From Flavobacterium azooxidireducens (lineage in GTDB: Bacteria; Bacteroidota; Bacteroidia; Flavobacteriales; Flavobacteriaceae), in contig NZ_CP096205.1 of the NCBI RefSeq assembly GCF_023195775.1, forward strand, positions 3,040,001 through 3,104,000: a stretch of DNA of 64,000 nt, written 5' to 3'. This document shows positions 45,236 through 53,222 of this stretch, piece by piece. Each line of letters begins with the position of its first letter. The first letter of the stretch is position 1. The notes under the pieces were generated by a model that had not been told where the DNA came from, did not search any database, and was given only the letters and a program-made list of their open reading frames with translations. The translations under genes and the position numbers were made by a program.

Positions 45236-46027
45236 ATGTACAAAGTCACAGATTACACCATTTACGGTGAAGAAATGCAGTATGTTGAAATAAATTTAAG
45301 TCCATCAGAATCGGTCGTTGCCGAAGCTGGTGGTTTTATGATGATGGAAGATGGCATCCGAATGAAAACCATTTTTGGAGACGGAAGCGATGCGGGCGGA
45401 ATTATGGACAAACTATTTTCAGCCGGAAAACGATTGCTCACTGGCGAAAGTTTGTTTATGACTTTATTCGAAAATAATTATCCTAATCAACGCAAGATTT
45501 CATTCGCTTCGCCTTATCCCGGAAAGATTTTACCAATTGACTTAAACGCTGTTGGCGGAAAGTTCATTTGTCAAAAAGATGCTTTTTTGTGTGCCAATCA
45601 AGGTGTGAAAATCGGAATTGAATTTTCAAGAAAGTTAGGTCGCGGTTTATTTGGTGGCGAAGGTTTTATCATGCAAAAATTAGAAGGAAGCGGAATGGCT
45701 TTTGTTCATGCCGGAGGAACAATGGCAAAAATTGATTTACAACCCGGCGAAATGATTAAAGTTGATACCGGTTGTGTAGTTGGTTTTACGCAAACTGTTG
45801 ATTATGATGTGCAACTTGTAGGAGGAATACGAAATACAATTTTTGGTGGAGAAGGGTTGTTTTTTGCTACATTAAAAGGTCCGGGAACTGTTTATGTGCA
45901 ATCATTACCATTTAGCAGATTAGCAGGCAGAATATGGGCTGCGGCTCCTCAAGGCGGTGGAAAACAGAAAGGTGAAGGAAGCATTTTAGGTGGTTTAGGA
46001 AACCTTTTAGACGGCGATAATCGTTAA
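45236..46027 (+). CDS. TIGR00266 / AIM24 family protein
   Basis: 263 residues made almost wholly of beta-strand repeats rich in Gly. Landmarks: MQYVEINLSPSESVVAEAGGFMMME, GRGLFGGEGFIMQKLEGSG, FVHAGGTMAKIDLQPGEMIKVDTG and a Gly-rich C-terminus. This widespread family forms trimeric beta-prism-like shells; molecular role unknown. No signal peptide, so cytoplasmic. Confidence 0.88.
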   Translation: MYKVTDYTIYGEEMQYVEINLSPSESVVAEAGGFMMMEDGIRMKTIFGDGSDAGGIMDKLFSAGKRLLTGESLFMTLFENNYPNQRKISFASPYPGKILPIDLNAVGGKFICQKDAFLCANQGVKIGIEFSRKLGRGLFGGEGFIMQKLEGSGMAFVHAGGTMAKIDLQPGEMIKVDTGCVVGFTQTVDYDVQLVGGIRNTIFGGEGLFFATLKGPGTVYVQSLPFSRLAGRIWAAAPQGGGKQKGEGSILGGLGNLLDGDNR

Positions 46028-46133
46028 ACTTTCGCCAATTGGCATGTTAAAAAAAAGGGATGTGTTTTAAAATTTATTAAATTTACACAACGTTCTTTTT
46101 AAAAACCAAACGCTACATAAAAAAACGAAGAAA

Positions 46134-46331
46134 ATGACGAGACCGATGTTTGCTTACACTAAGAAAATCTTAGAAAGCGTAAGTTTTGATCCTACACTTT
46201 TTAGCAAAGAACTCATAAAAGCAATGAACCAATTATTGCCTTATGAAATTGAACAACTAAAAGATTGGTTGTTGAACTTTACAAAAGAAAAACCAGAACT
46301 AAAGAATTGTTTAATTTATGTTAATCTATAA
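46134..46331 (+). CDS. Small conserved-looking hypothetical protein, 65 residues
   Basis: MTRPMFAYTKKILESVSFDP is followed by an amphipathic helical body (LFSKELIKAMNQLLPYEIE) and a short tail. No motif assigned. A clean terminator 6 bp after the stop supports a real gene. Confidence 0.68.
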   Translation: MTRPMFAYTKKILESVSFDPTLFSKELIKAMNQLLPYEIEQLKDWLLNFTKEKPELKNCLIYVNL

Positions 46332-46336
46332 AAACT

Positions 46337-46363
46337 AAAGGAGCCTAAATAGCTCCTTTTTTA
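46337..46363 (+). terminator. Terminator after the 65-residue protein gene
   Basis: AAAGGAGC pairs with GCTCCTTT across a 7-nt loop and is followed by a T run. Confidence 0.85.
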
Positions 46364-46412
46364 TTGTCTCAAATTATAGTTTAAAATCATGATCTTTTAT
46401 GTTTTAAAAACT

Positions 46413-46464
46413 TTGCCACGAATTACACAAATTAATTCGTGCTAATTTGTGTAATTCGTGGCAA
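46413..46464. repeat. Near-perfect palindromic intergenic repeat, copy 2
   Basis: TTGCCACGAATTACACAAAT on the left is complementary to ATTTGTGTAATTCGTGGCAA on the right, with a short centre. It shares the core GCCACGAATTACAC with the element at 16525-16584 and also sits in a gap between unrelated genes. The rest of 46364-46541 is AT-rich spacer. Confidence 0.85.
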
Positions 46465-46541
46465 AAAAATTAGTTTTAGAATCGTGATATTTTTAGACTG
46501 ATAAACCAAAATATATAGAATTCTAATCCTATTGAATTAGT

Positions 46542-47486
46542 TTACTTCTTTTGAATCGGACTAATTATCTGAATGTCCTGAAAAGCAATTGCTCCTCGAA
46601 CGACGCCACTAATTACATTGCGTAAGGCATCAATAATGTGAATTTTCAGTTCATTTTTTGGATAAATTAAACTTACTTCACGAGCCGGTTTCGGATCTTT
46701 AAAATGTTTAAGCTTTGCTTTATCTTTTTCCTTTAAATCCAACGTATGAAGATAGGGCAGAAGTGTAGTTCCTAATCCTTCATCTGCCAATTTTATTAAG
46801 GTTTCAAAGCTTCCACTTTCAATGTGAAAATTAAATTTATCAGAGTTTCCGGGATTGTTTTTGCATAAATTCAAAATTCCGTCTCTAAAACAATGTCCGT
46901 CTTGAAGCAATAAAATTTCATCTAAATTTAAATCGGAAACTTCAATTTCTTTTTTATCAAAAACGGCATGACTTTCAGGAATGTAAGCCACAAATGGTTC
47001 ATAAAACAAAACAACTTCTTTAATTTTTTCTTCTTCCAACGGAGTGGCAGCAATAGCGGCATCCAGATGACCATTTTTCAACCTAACAATGATTTCATCA
47101 GTGTTTAATTCTTCAATAATTAAATTGACTTTCGGGTATTTTTTAATAAAATTATTTAAAAACATCGGCAATAAAGTAGGCATAACGGTTGGAATAATTC
47201 CTAATCTAAATTCGCCACCAATAAATCCTTTTTGTTGATCTACAATATCTTGAATTCGATTCGCTTCGTTTACGATGTTTTTGGATTGATTTACAATTTT
47301 CTGACCAATTTCTGTGAGTTGAATAGGTTTCTTAGTTCGGTCAAAAATTTGAATACCGAGTTCTTCTTCAATTTTTTGAATTTGCATGCTCAATGTTGGT
47401 TGCGTAACAAAGCATTTTTCGGCAGCCAATGTAAAATTTTTGTGTTCGGCTACAGCCAAAACATACTGTAATTGAGTAATTGTCAT
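46542..47486 (-). CDS. oxyR: Hydrogen peroxide-sensing LysR regulator OxyR
   Basis: 314 residues from the ATG at 47486 (MTITQLQYVLAVAEHKNF). N-terminal LysR helix-turn-helix (TLAAEKCFVTQPTLSMQIQ), then the effector domain. DGHCFRDGILNLC places the two redox cysteines at residues 199 and 208, the same numbers as in E. coli OxyR, where they form the peroxide-sensing disulfide. It is divergent from dps, a classic OxyR target. This is a strong reason to call OxyR and not a general LysR protein. Confidence 0.92.
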   Translation of the reverse strand: MTITQLQYVLAVAEHKNFTLAAEKCFVTQPTLSMQIQKIEEELGIQIFDRTKKPIQLTEIGQKIVNQSKNIVNEANRIQDIVDQQKGFIGGEFRLGIIPTVMPTLLPMFLNNFIKKYPKVNLIIEELNTDEIIVRLKNGHLDAAIAATPLEEEKIKEVVLFYEPFVAYIPESHAVFDKKEIEVSDLNLDEILLLQDGHCFRDGILNLCKNNPGNSDKFNFHIESGSFETLIKLADEGLGTTLLPYLHTLDLKEKDKAKLKHFKDPKPAREVSLIYPKNELKIHIIDALRNVISGVVRGAIAFQDIQIISPIQKK

Positions 47487-47506
47487 TTTGATAGTAAAAT
47501 TTGATG

Positions 47507-47514
47507 CAAAGATA
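47507..47514 (-). promoter_or_regulatory. -7 element for oxyR
   Basis: Minus-strand TATCTTTG matches TAnnTTTG, 20 bp before the oxyR start. The 107-bp oxyR-dps spacer also has two CTAT boxes 18 bp apart (47519-47540 region), which may belong to an OxyR site but do not fit the E. coli spacing. Confidence 0.5.
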
Positions 47515-47593
47515 AAAACTATCAATTTTATTTATACTATTTAGTTTATTTTTTTTGTAAATTTATTGTATAAAAAATTTAAATTACAATAAA

Positions 47594-48073
47594 ATGAAAA
47601 CGAACAGTTTAGGGTTAGATTTAAAGAAAACAGAGGTATTGGCGGCCGAATTAAATATTTTATTAGCAAATTTTCAGGTGTATTATCAAAACTTAAGAGG
47701 ATTACATTGGAACATTCGTGGTAAACGATTTTTTGATCTTCATGTTAAATTTGAAGAACTTTATAATGATAGTCAATTGAAAATTGATTTAATTGCCGAA
47801 CGAATTCTAACATTAGGAGGCAGACCATTACATACATTTGAAGATTATATCAAAAATAATAAATTGTTTGTAGGTAAAGATATTTCTAAAGATGAAGAAG
47901 CTGTTAGCTTGGTTGTCAATTCATTAGCTCAATTGTTAAAAATTGAACGAGTGATTTTGAAACAATCAGATGAGGCATTAGATGAGGGAACTAACTCAAT
48001 GATGAGCGATTTTATCAAAGAACAAGAAAAAATAATGTGGATGATGAAGGCTTGGTTGGAAGAAGAAATATAG
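47594..48073 (+). CDS. dps: Dps DNA-protection / mini-ferritin protein
   Basis: 159 residues, a four-helix bundle that assembles into a 12-mer, stores iron and consumes peroxide. Ferroxidase ligands are visible as His38 (GLHWN), His50, Asp65 and Glu69, with the same 12-15-4 spacing as in Listeria Dps. The N-terminal tail has few Lys residues for DNA binding (MKTNSLGLDLKK). Divergent from oxyR, consistent with peroxide induction. Confidence 0.93.
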   Translation: MKTNSLGLDLKKTEVLAAELNILLANFQVYYQNLRGLHWNIRGKRFFDLHVKFEELYNDSQLKIDLIAERILTLGGRPLHTFEDYIKNNKLFVGKDISKDEEAVSLVVNSLAQLLKIERVILKQSDEALDEGTNSMMSDFIKEQEKIMWMMKAWLEEEI

Positions 48074-48126
48074 TTAAATTTACATTAAATTATAAAATAA
48101 TATTCGGATACAGTTTTTTGAAAAAC

Positions 48127-48134
48127 TATATTTG
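48127..48134 (+). promoter_or_regulatory. -7 element for the 96-residue exported protein gene
   Basis: TATATTTG matches TAnnTTTG and ends 5 bp before the ATG at 48140; near-leaderless spacing. Confidence 0.45.
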
Positions 48135-48139
48135 CAACA

Positions 48140-48430
48140 ATGAAAACAGTTGTTTACATAGCTATATTTTTATTTGTAACATTCCTATCGTTACCCACAA
48201 TTGTTGGAGTATTAGATGATGATGATGCGGATGTTTCTATGGTTTATAATATGTCAGAAGAAGAAGAAGTTCACAAATCTTTTAATTTAAAAGAAGCTAT
48301 TAAAACCTGTAAACAAGTTTTTTCTCTTCGATTTGAGATGCCTGTTTCAAAAAAAATTGTGACTGAAAATCATATTCAATATGATTCAGTTTTAGAAGAA
48401 ATCTTTTCTCCTCCTCCAGATTTATCTTAA
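48140..48430 (+). CDS. Small exported protein of unknown function, 96 residues
   Basis: One N-terminal hydrophobic segment (VVYIAIFLFVTFLSLPTIVGVL) is followed by the acidic stretch DDDDADV and SEEEEVHKSF, then a basic-hydrophobic region with one Cys. The segment could be a signal peptide or anchor. No family recognised. It precedes the SulP transporter gene by 71 bp on the same strand, so shared transcription is possible. Confidence 0.62.
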   Translation: MKTVVYIAIFLFVTFLSLPTIVGVLDDDDADVSMVYNMSEEEEVHKSFNLKEAIKTCKQVFSLRFEMPVSKKIVTENHIQYDSVLEEIFSPPPDLS

Positions 48431-48501
48431 TGAAATAATCCACGTTAACTAACGGGATTAGCAGTTTTTGCTATCTATTCATTATTATATTTTCAAGGTC
48501 A

Positions 48502-50100
48502 ATGACAAAAAAAACAAATCTTTTAGGTCACCTAAAATCAGATTTTGCATCCGGTTTGGTGGTATTCTTAGTAGCACTTCCTTTGTGTTTAGGAATTGCT
48601 TTAGCATCCGGTGCTCCGCTTTTTTCCGGAATTATTTCAGGTGTAATCGGTGGTATTATAGTTGGATTTTTAAGTAAATCTCACATCAGTGTTACCGGTC
48701 CTGCAGCCGGTTTAACGGCCATTGTTTTAACAGCAATTACCGATTTAGGTGCTTATGAAATCTTTTTAACCGCTGTAATTATCGCAGGACTTTTACAACT
48801 TTTATTAGGCTTTTTAAAAGCAGGAAGTATATCTAATTATTTTCCCACCAATGTTATCGAAGGAATGCTTGCGGGTATTGGTATTATTATTTTCCTAAAA
48901 CAAATTCCGCATGCTGTTGGCTATGATAAAGTGAGCGAAGGAGATACTTCTTTCTTTGAAAAAGGTGGTTCTAATATGTTTGAAACGATTGTTGATGCTT
49001 TTAATTATATCAATTACGGTTCCATTATAATCACATTAGTAGCTTTAGCTATTTTGATTTTATGGGATAAAGTTCCGTTCTTAAAAAGTTTAAAATTAGT
49101 TCCGGCAGCTTTAATTGCTGTTTTTTCAGGGATTATTATCAATGAAATTTTTATAAGAACTGGAAGTGTACTTCAAGTATCAAGTGATCATTTAGTTTCG
49201 TTGCCAACACCATCTTCTTTTACAGAGTTTAAAGAAATGTTTGTACTTCCCGATTTTTCAATTGCTACACTTAGCAATCCTAAAGTTTGGATAGTAGGTG
49301 TAACCATTGCCATTGTTGCTTCTATTGAAACATTATTGTGTATTGAAGCTGCTGATAGAATGGATCCATACAAACGTTTTACAAACACCAATGTGGAATT
49401 AAAAGCTCAAGGATTTGGTAATTTATTAAGTGGTTTAATTGGTGGTTTACCTATGACTTCGGTTGTTGTACGTTCTTCTGCCAACGCAAATGCAGGTGCC
49501 AGAACAAAATCTTCGGCAATTATTCATGGACTTTTATTGATGATTAGTGTGCTCACAATTGCTCCTTTTTTAAATAAAATTCCATTAGCAACATTAGCAG
49601 CAATATTACTTTTAATTGGATACAGATTAGCTAAACCTGCTCATTTCATCCATTTCATTAAAAAAGGAAAGTACCAATATATTCCATTTATTGCCACTGT
49701 TGTAGCTGTTGTATTTTTAGATCTACTTAAAGGAGTTGCGTTAGGTATGCTGATTAGTATTTTCTTTGTTTTGAGAGGGAATTTCAAACGAGCCTATTTG
49801 TTCAAAAAAGAAGATTATCATGATGATGATGTCATTCATATTCAATTGGCTCAAGAGGTTTCTTTCTTAAACAAAGCGGCAATCAAAAACACATTGAATA
49901 ATTTACCTGAAAAATCAAAAGTAGTGATTGATGCATCAGATACGGTTTATATTGCACATGATGTACTTGATTTGATTGAAGAATTTAAAGACATTAGAGC
50001 CGTGGATGAAGATATTGAGGTTGTTTTAATTGGCTTTAAAGATGCCTATAATCTAGATAATAGTGATGAAGGGCAGCATGTTTCCCTTAAGAAAGAATAA
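48502..50100 (+). CDS. SulP family anion transporter
   Basis: 532 residues with about 12 membrane helices (DFASGLVVFLVALPLCLGIAL at the start, HISVTGPAAGLTAIVL early on) and a C-terminal STAS-like domain (about 430-530). SulP proteins move sulfate, bicarbonate or other anions. The gene for a beta-carbonic anhydrase follows after 21 bp on the same strand, which argues for bicarbonate as substrate (BicA-like); that is inference from context. Confidence 0.9.
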   Translation: MTKKTNLLGHLKSDFASGLVVFLVALPLCLGIALASGAPLFSGIISGVIGGIIVGFLSKSHISVTGPAAGLTAIVLTAITDLGAYEIFLTAVIIAGLLQLLLGFLKAGSISNYFPTNVIEGMLAGIGIIIFLKQIPHAVGYDKVSEGDTSFFEKGGSNMFETIVDAFNYINYGSIIITLVALAILILWDKVPFLKSLKLVPAALIAVFSGIIINEIFIRTGSVLQVSSDHLVSLPTPSSFTEFKEMFVLPDFSIATLSNPKVWIVGVTIAIVASIETLLCIEAADRMDPYKRFTNTNVELKAQGFGNLLSGLIGGLPMTSVVVRSSANANAGARTKSSAIIHGLLLMISVLTIAPFLNKIPLATLAAILLLIGYRLAKPAHFIHFIKKGKYQYIPFIATVVAVVFLDLLKGVALGMLISIFFVLRGNFKRAYLFKKEDYHDDDVIHIQLAQEVSFLNKAAIKNTLNNLPEKSKVVIDASDTVYIAHDVLDLIEEFKDIRAVDEDIEVVLIGFKDAYNLDNSDEGQHVSLKKE

Positions 50101-50121
50101 ATAATTTAAAATTAAATAAAA

Positions 50122-50757
50122 ATGAGCGAGTTTTATAAAAAAATATTAGACAATAATAAGCAGTGGGTTGAAAATAAATTAAAATTAGATCCGAATTTTT
50201 TTGAAGGATTATCAAAAGGACAAACTCCACCTTTATTATGGATTGGATGTTCAGATAGTCGTGTTCCTGCAAACGAGATTATTGGTGCAGCACCAGGCGA
50301 AGTTTTTGTACACAGAAACATTGCTAACATGGTTATTCATAGCGATATGAATATGCTAAGCGTTTTAGATTATGCTGTAAACGCATTAAAAGTGAAACAT
50401 GTTATTGTTTGCGGACATTATGGCTGTGGTGGTGTAAAAGCCGCCATGGGAAATAGTTCTATCGGTGTCATTGATAACTGGATTAGACACATAAAAGATG
50501 TATATCGTTTTCATCAAGCCGAATTGGATGACATTGAAAATGAAGATGATCGTTTCAATAAATTTGTAGAATTAAACGTAAAAGAACAAGTGTTTGATTT
50601 AGCTAAAACATCTATCGTTCAGTCGGCTTGGAAGTCAGGTCAAGATTTAACGATTCACGGATGGGTTTACGGATTGAATTCCGGTTACGTAACAGATTTA
50701 GGTGTAAACTTCAAAAATAACGATGAGTTAGACGAAGTTTATCAGTTGAAATTTTAA
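50122..50757 (+). CDS. Beta-class carbonic anhydrase
   Basis: 211 residues. Interconverts CO2 and bicarbonate. Zinc ligands Cys43 (with the Asp45/Arg47 dyad in GCSDSR), His99 and Cys102 (CGHYGCGGV) are all present, and HRNIANMV follows as expected. 21 bp after the SulP gene, ended by a UUCG-loop terminator, so the pair forms an inorganic-carbon uptake and hydration operon. Confidence 0.95.
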   Translation: MSEFYKKILDNNKQWVENKLKLDPNFFEGLSKGQTPPLLWIGCSDSRVPANEIIGAAPGEVFVHRNIANMVIHSDMNMLSVLDYAVNALKVKHVIVCGHYGCGGVKAAMGNSSIGVIDNWIRHIKDVYRFHQAELDDIENEDDRFNKFVELNVKEQVFDLAKTSIVQSAWKSGQDLTIHGWVYGLNSGYVTDLGVNFKNNDELDEVYQLKF

Positions 50758-50762
50758 ATATA

Positions 50763-50787
50763 AAGCCATCTTCGGATGGCTTTTTTT
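50763..50787 (+). terminator. Terminator after the carbonic anhydrase gene
   Basis: AAGCCATC, loop TTCG, GATGGCTT, then T run. The very stable UUCG tetraloop makes this a strong terminator. Confidence 0.92.
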
Positions 50788-50840
50788 ATAAGAATTATTT
50801 AATAATTTTCTTATATTTGAAATTCAATAATTTATCTGCC

Positions 50841-50963
50841 ATGAAAATAGCATTAATTGACGACCACAAAATTATTCTAGAAGGTTATAAAGCAATTTTG
50901 ATTTTAAAAAAAATTGAAGTTATCTTTCTACATTCGTTTGTAAACTTATTTTTTTCGATTTGA
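50841..50963 (+). pseudogene. Truncated start of a response regulator gene
   Basis: The first codons read MKIALIDDHKIILEGYKAIL, the typical opening of a NarL/LuxR-type receiver domain with the acidic DDH pocket. After about 20 residues similarity stops and the frame ends at residue 40, without phospho-acceptor site or DNA-binding domain. The stop TGA is directly followed by the ATG of the next gene. Best read as a deletion remnant. Confidence 0.6.
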
Positions 50964-51515
50964 ATGAAAAAAATTATATTAATATACATTATATTTCTAT
51001 TTTCTTCATGCAAAATAAATGGAAGCTTTCAAGGGCTTTACAGTTATTATCATAAAACAATTAAAGAAAACCCCAATTTAGTTACAAAATATAATTCTGA
51101 GACAGACTGTGACTTAGCAATTGAAAACAAAGTTATTAGTATCAATCACATCAATTTAAAAAAATGTTTGAATCAACATTCAAAAGCACTGATTTACATT
51201 TGGAAACCTAAATGCAAAAGTGAATTTTGTTATGCTTTAAATATTATTCAAGACCGTTGTTTGAAAAATAATATTGTATTATATGTTGTCGCAGAATATT
51301 ATGATTCTAAATTAATGTCTATTGACTATAATTTAAAACGATCTATTTATGGAATTGATGTTGAATATTACAATACAAATTTAACCGAAAAATATCTTCC
51401 TCTTTTTATAAATGGTTTAACTACAAATGAATCGAAAATAGATAATTTTATATTTTTTGAAGATGGAAAATTCAAGGAATCATTCCAAAAGATTAATAAA
51501 ATAGATAATTTGTAA
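50964..51515 (+). CDS. Hypothetical lipoprotein, 183 residues
   Basis: Lipoprotein signal MKKIILIYIIFLFSSC. The mature part has ALIYIWKPKCKSEFCYALNI, where a Cys-x4-Cys pair after a beta-strand recalls a thioredoxin-like fold in a loose way, and NIVLYVVAEYYDSKL. I cannot assign a family. It follows the truncated response regulator without a gap, so it may use that gene's old promoter. Confidence 0.6.
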   Translation: MKKIILIYIIFLFSSCKINGSFQGLYSYYHKTIKENPNLVTKYNSETDCDLAIENKVISINHINLKKCLNQHSKALIYIWKPKCKSEFCYALNIIQDRCLKNNIVLYVVAEYYDSKLMSIDYNLKRSIYGIDVEYYNTNLTEKYLPLFINGLTTNESKIDNFIFFEDGKFKESFQKINKIDNL

Positions 51516-51549
51516 TTGTTGGAGCATTATATAAATATACTATCAACTT

Positions 51550-51597
51550 TTAATCAAAACTCTCATTAAAAATCGAAAGAAGCATTTGCGGAATAAA
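51550..51597 (-). pseudogene. Displaced copy of the 3' end of the LETM1-related gene
   Basis: On the minus strand this encodes FIPQMLLSIFNESFD and a stop. The intact gene at 53175-54368 ends FIPQMLPSAFNENLD and a stop. DNA identity is about 39 of 47 bases, and similarity ends abruptly at the same Phe codon. The two copies form a direct repeat bracketing 51598-53174. Confidence 0.7.
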
Positions 51598-51602
51598 CTA
51601 AA

Positions 51603-52157
51603 ATGAAAAGAATTTTTATGCTATTCTTACTATTTAATTTTGCTTTTGGTTATTCACAAAGCCAAAAGTTTAAAATTGAATATATAAATATGTCGTCTCT
51701 TTCTATTACAAAAAATAAAGAGAGTTATTTTTCTAATTATAGTAAGGATAGCATAAAAACTTTTGATGGTCTAAGTTTTGACCTAAATACCATTCATGGT
51801 ATAAAATTTTTTGGTCATGTTGCTTTATCAGTTGGTATGAGTTTAGATTGGAACATAAACAAAAGTTTTCTGTCAACACCTTATATCGTTGATCTAAGGG
51901 TGTTTTCAAGTAAAAATTCAGACAACAGTTTGTTTGCCTACTTGCAAACCGGACAAAATATTAAATGGTCTGATTCATTTAATGGAAATGGAACCTCCTC
52001 AAAATTAGGAGTGGGAGCAATTTTTAAATATGACGAAAATTTATCTCTTTTTATTGATCTTTATAAAAAATCGAAACAAGTTCATATCGAAAAATTAAGA
52101 GAGAATGGCTATTATAATATAAGTGGTTTTGGTATTTCGGTGGGTGTTATCTTTTAA
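51603..52157 (+). CDS. Exported beta-barrel-like protein, 184 residues
   Basis: Signal peptide MKRIFMLFLLFNFAFGYSQS. The mature protein alternates hydrophobic and polar residues and ends with an aromatic strand (ISGFGISVGVIF), as in small outer membrane beta-barrels. No family recognised. Together with the next two genes it forms a compact group on the plus strand inside the bracketed segment 51598-53174. Confidence 0.6.
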   Translation: MKRIFMLFLLFNFAFGYSQSQKFKIEYINMSSLSITKNKESYFSNYSKDSIKTFDGLSFDLNTIHGIKFFGHVALSVGMSLDWNINKSFLSTPYIVDLRVFSSKNSDNSLFAYLQTGQNIKWSDSFNGNGTSSKLGVGAIFKYDENLSLFIDLYKKSKQVHIEKLRENGYYNISGFGISVGVIF

Positions 52158-52173
52158 AATAAAAATTTAAAAA

Positions 52174-52755
52174 ATGAAAAAAGTTTTATTTACATCAGTC
52201 GTAACAATGTGTTTTACTATTTGTTTTTCTCAAAGCAAAGGGGTAGAGAGTTCACTATTTAATTTACAAACAGGACTTTTAGGAGCTTGGGTTAATAATG
52301 AAACAAAACTAACAGAGAGCATTGCTTTACGGAGTGAAATAGGATTTGACGCAGGAATCTTTGGCGGAGATGTGTATGGTGGAAATTCAGGACTGTTTTT
52401 AGCTCCAGTAATTAGTCTTGAACCGCGATGGTATTATAACATTAAAAAAAGAGAAACTAAAAACAAAAACATATCTAATAACAGTGCAAATTTTTTTACA
52501 ACTTCTATTAGTTATCATCCCGATTGGTTTGTAGTAGGAAAAGACAATTTACAGGTTTTCAACCAAATGTCATTCATTCCAAAATGGGGAATTAGAAGAA
52601 ACATTGCCAATAGCAATTTTAATTTTGAAACTGGAATTGGCATTGGTTATCGATATTATTTTTTAAAACAATACGGCTATATTGATAATGATAGTGAAAT
52701 TGTTTTAGATTTACATTTACGTATTGGATACACTTTTAAAAAAAATAACAAATGA
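52174..52755 (+). CDS. Exported outer membrane beta-barrel-like protein, 193 residues
   Basis: Signal peptide MKKVLFTSVVTMCFTICFSQ. Pattern of amphipathic strands (LAPVISLEPRWYYNIKKRE, FNFETGIGIGYRYYF) ending in a strand LDLHLRIGYTFKKN, as in porin-like outer membrane proteins of Bacteroidetes. It overlaps the following lipoprotein gene by 4 bp (ATGA), showing coupled translation. Function unknown. Confidence 0.65.
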   Translation: MKKVLFTSVVTMCFTICFSQSKGVESSLFNLQTGLLGAWVNNETKLTESIALRSEIGFDAGIFGGDVYGGNSGLFLAPVISLEPRWYYNIKKRETKNKNISNNSANFFTTSISYHPDWFVVGKDNLQVFNQMSFIPKWGIRRNIANSNFNFETGIGIGYRYYFLKQYGYIDNDSEIVLDLHLRIGYTFKKNNK

Positions 52756-53162
52756 AAAAATTTATAATAGTATTAAGTTCACTATCCTTAATAGGCTGCT
52801 CTAATGATGATGAATCTACACAAACTCAACAAAGTATTTATGGTAAATGGTTTCATAAAGAAATTGTAGTTAATAATATTGTATTTCCTTATGACGATCA
52901 TGAACCTTGTGGAAAAGATTATATTGAATTTTATGATCAAAATAAAATAAGAAGTATAGATGTTTGGGATTGTGAAGAAGATGTTGATTGGATTGGTTCA
53001 TTTGTTAAAACAAACAACAATCTGACTATTTCTAATGGTTCTGAAAGTAGAACAGTAGAAATAATTGAACTAAATGAGAATTCTTTAATTTATCAATATC
53101 ATTATGATGAAAATAATGATGGTATTAATGAACACTATATTGAAAAATTTACACGAAATTAA
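52752..53162 (+). CDS. Lipocalin-like lipoprotein, 136 residues
   Basis: Lipoprotein signal MKKFIIVLSSLSLIGC followed by SNDDES, an acidic outer-membrane sorting context. The mature part begins IYGKWFHKEIV and has the GxW and beta-barrel rhythm of lipocalin-like Bacteroidetes lipoproteins. Coupled to the preceding beta-barrel gene by a 4-bp overlap. Confidence 0.65.
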   Translation: MKKFIIVLSSLSLIGCSNDDESTQTQQSIYGKWFHKEIVVNNIVFPYDDHEPCGKDYIEFYDQNKIRSIDVWDCEEDVDWIGSFVKTNNNLTISNGSESRTVEIIELNENSLIYQYHYDENNDGINEHYIEKFTRN

Positions 53163-53174
53163 TTTTTAGAAATT

Positions 53175-53222
53175 CTAATCCAAATTCTCATTAAATGCCG
53201 ATGGAAGCATCTGCGGAATAAA
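53175..53222. repeat. Right copy of the bracketing direct repeat
   Basis: These 48 bp are the functional 3' end of the LETM1-related gene and match 51550-51597 over the last 15 codons and stop. Confidence 0.7.

Noticed and set aside
47519..47545. OxyR operator modelled on the E. coli consensus
   Set aside because: Two CTAT boxes are present but 18 bp apart, where 22 bp would be expected, so the match is not convincing.
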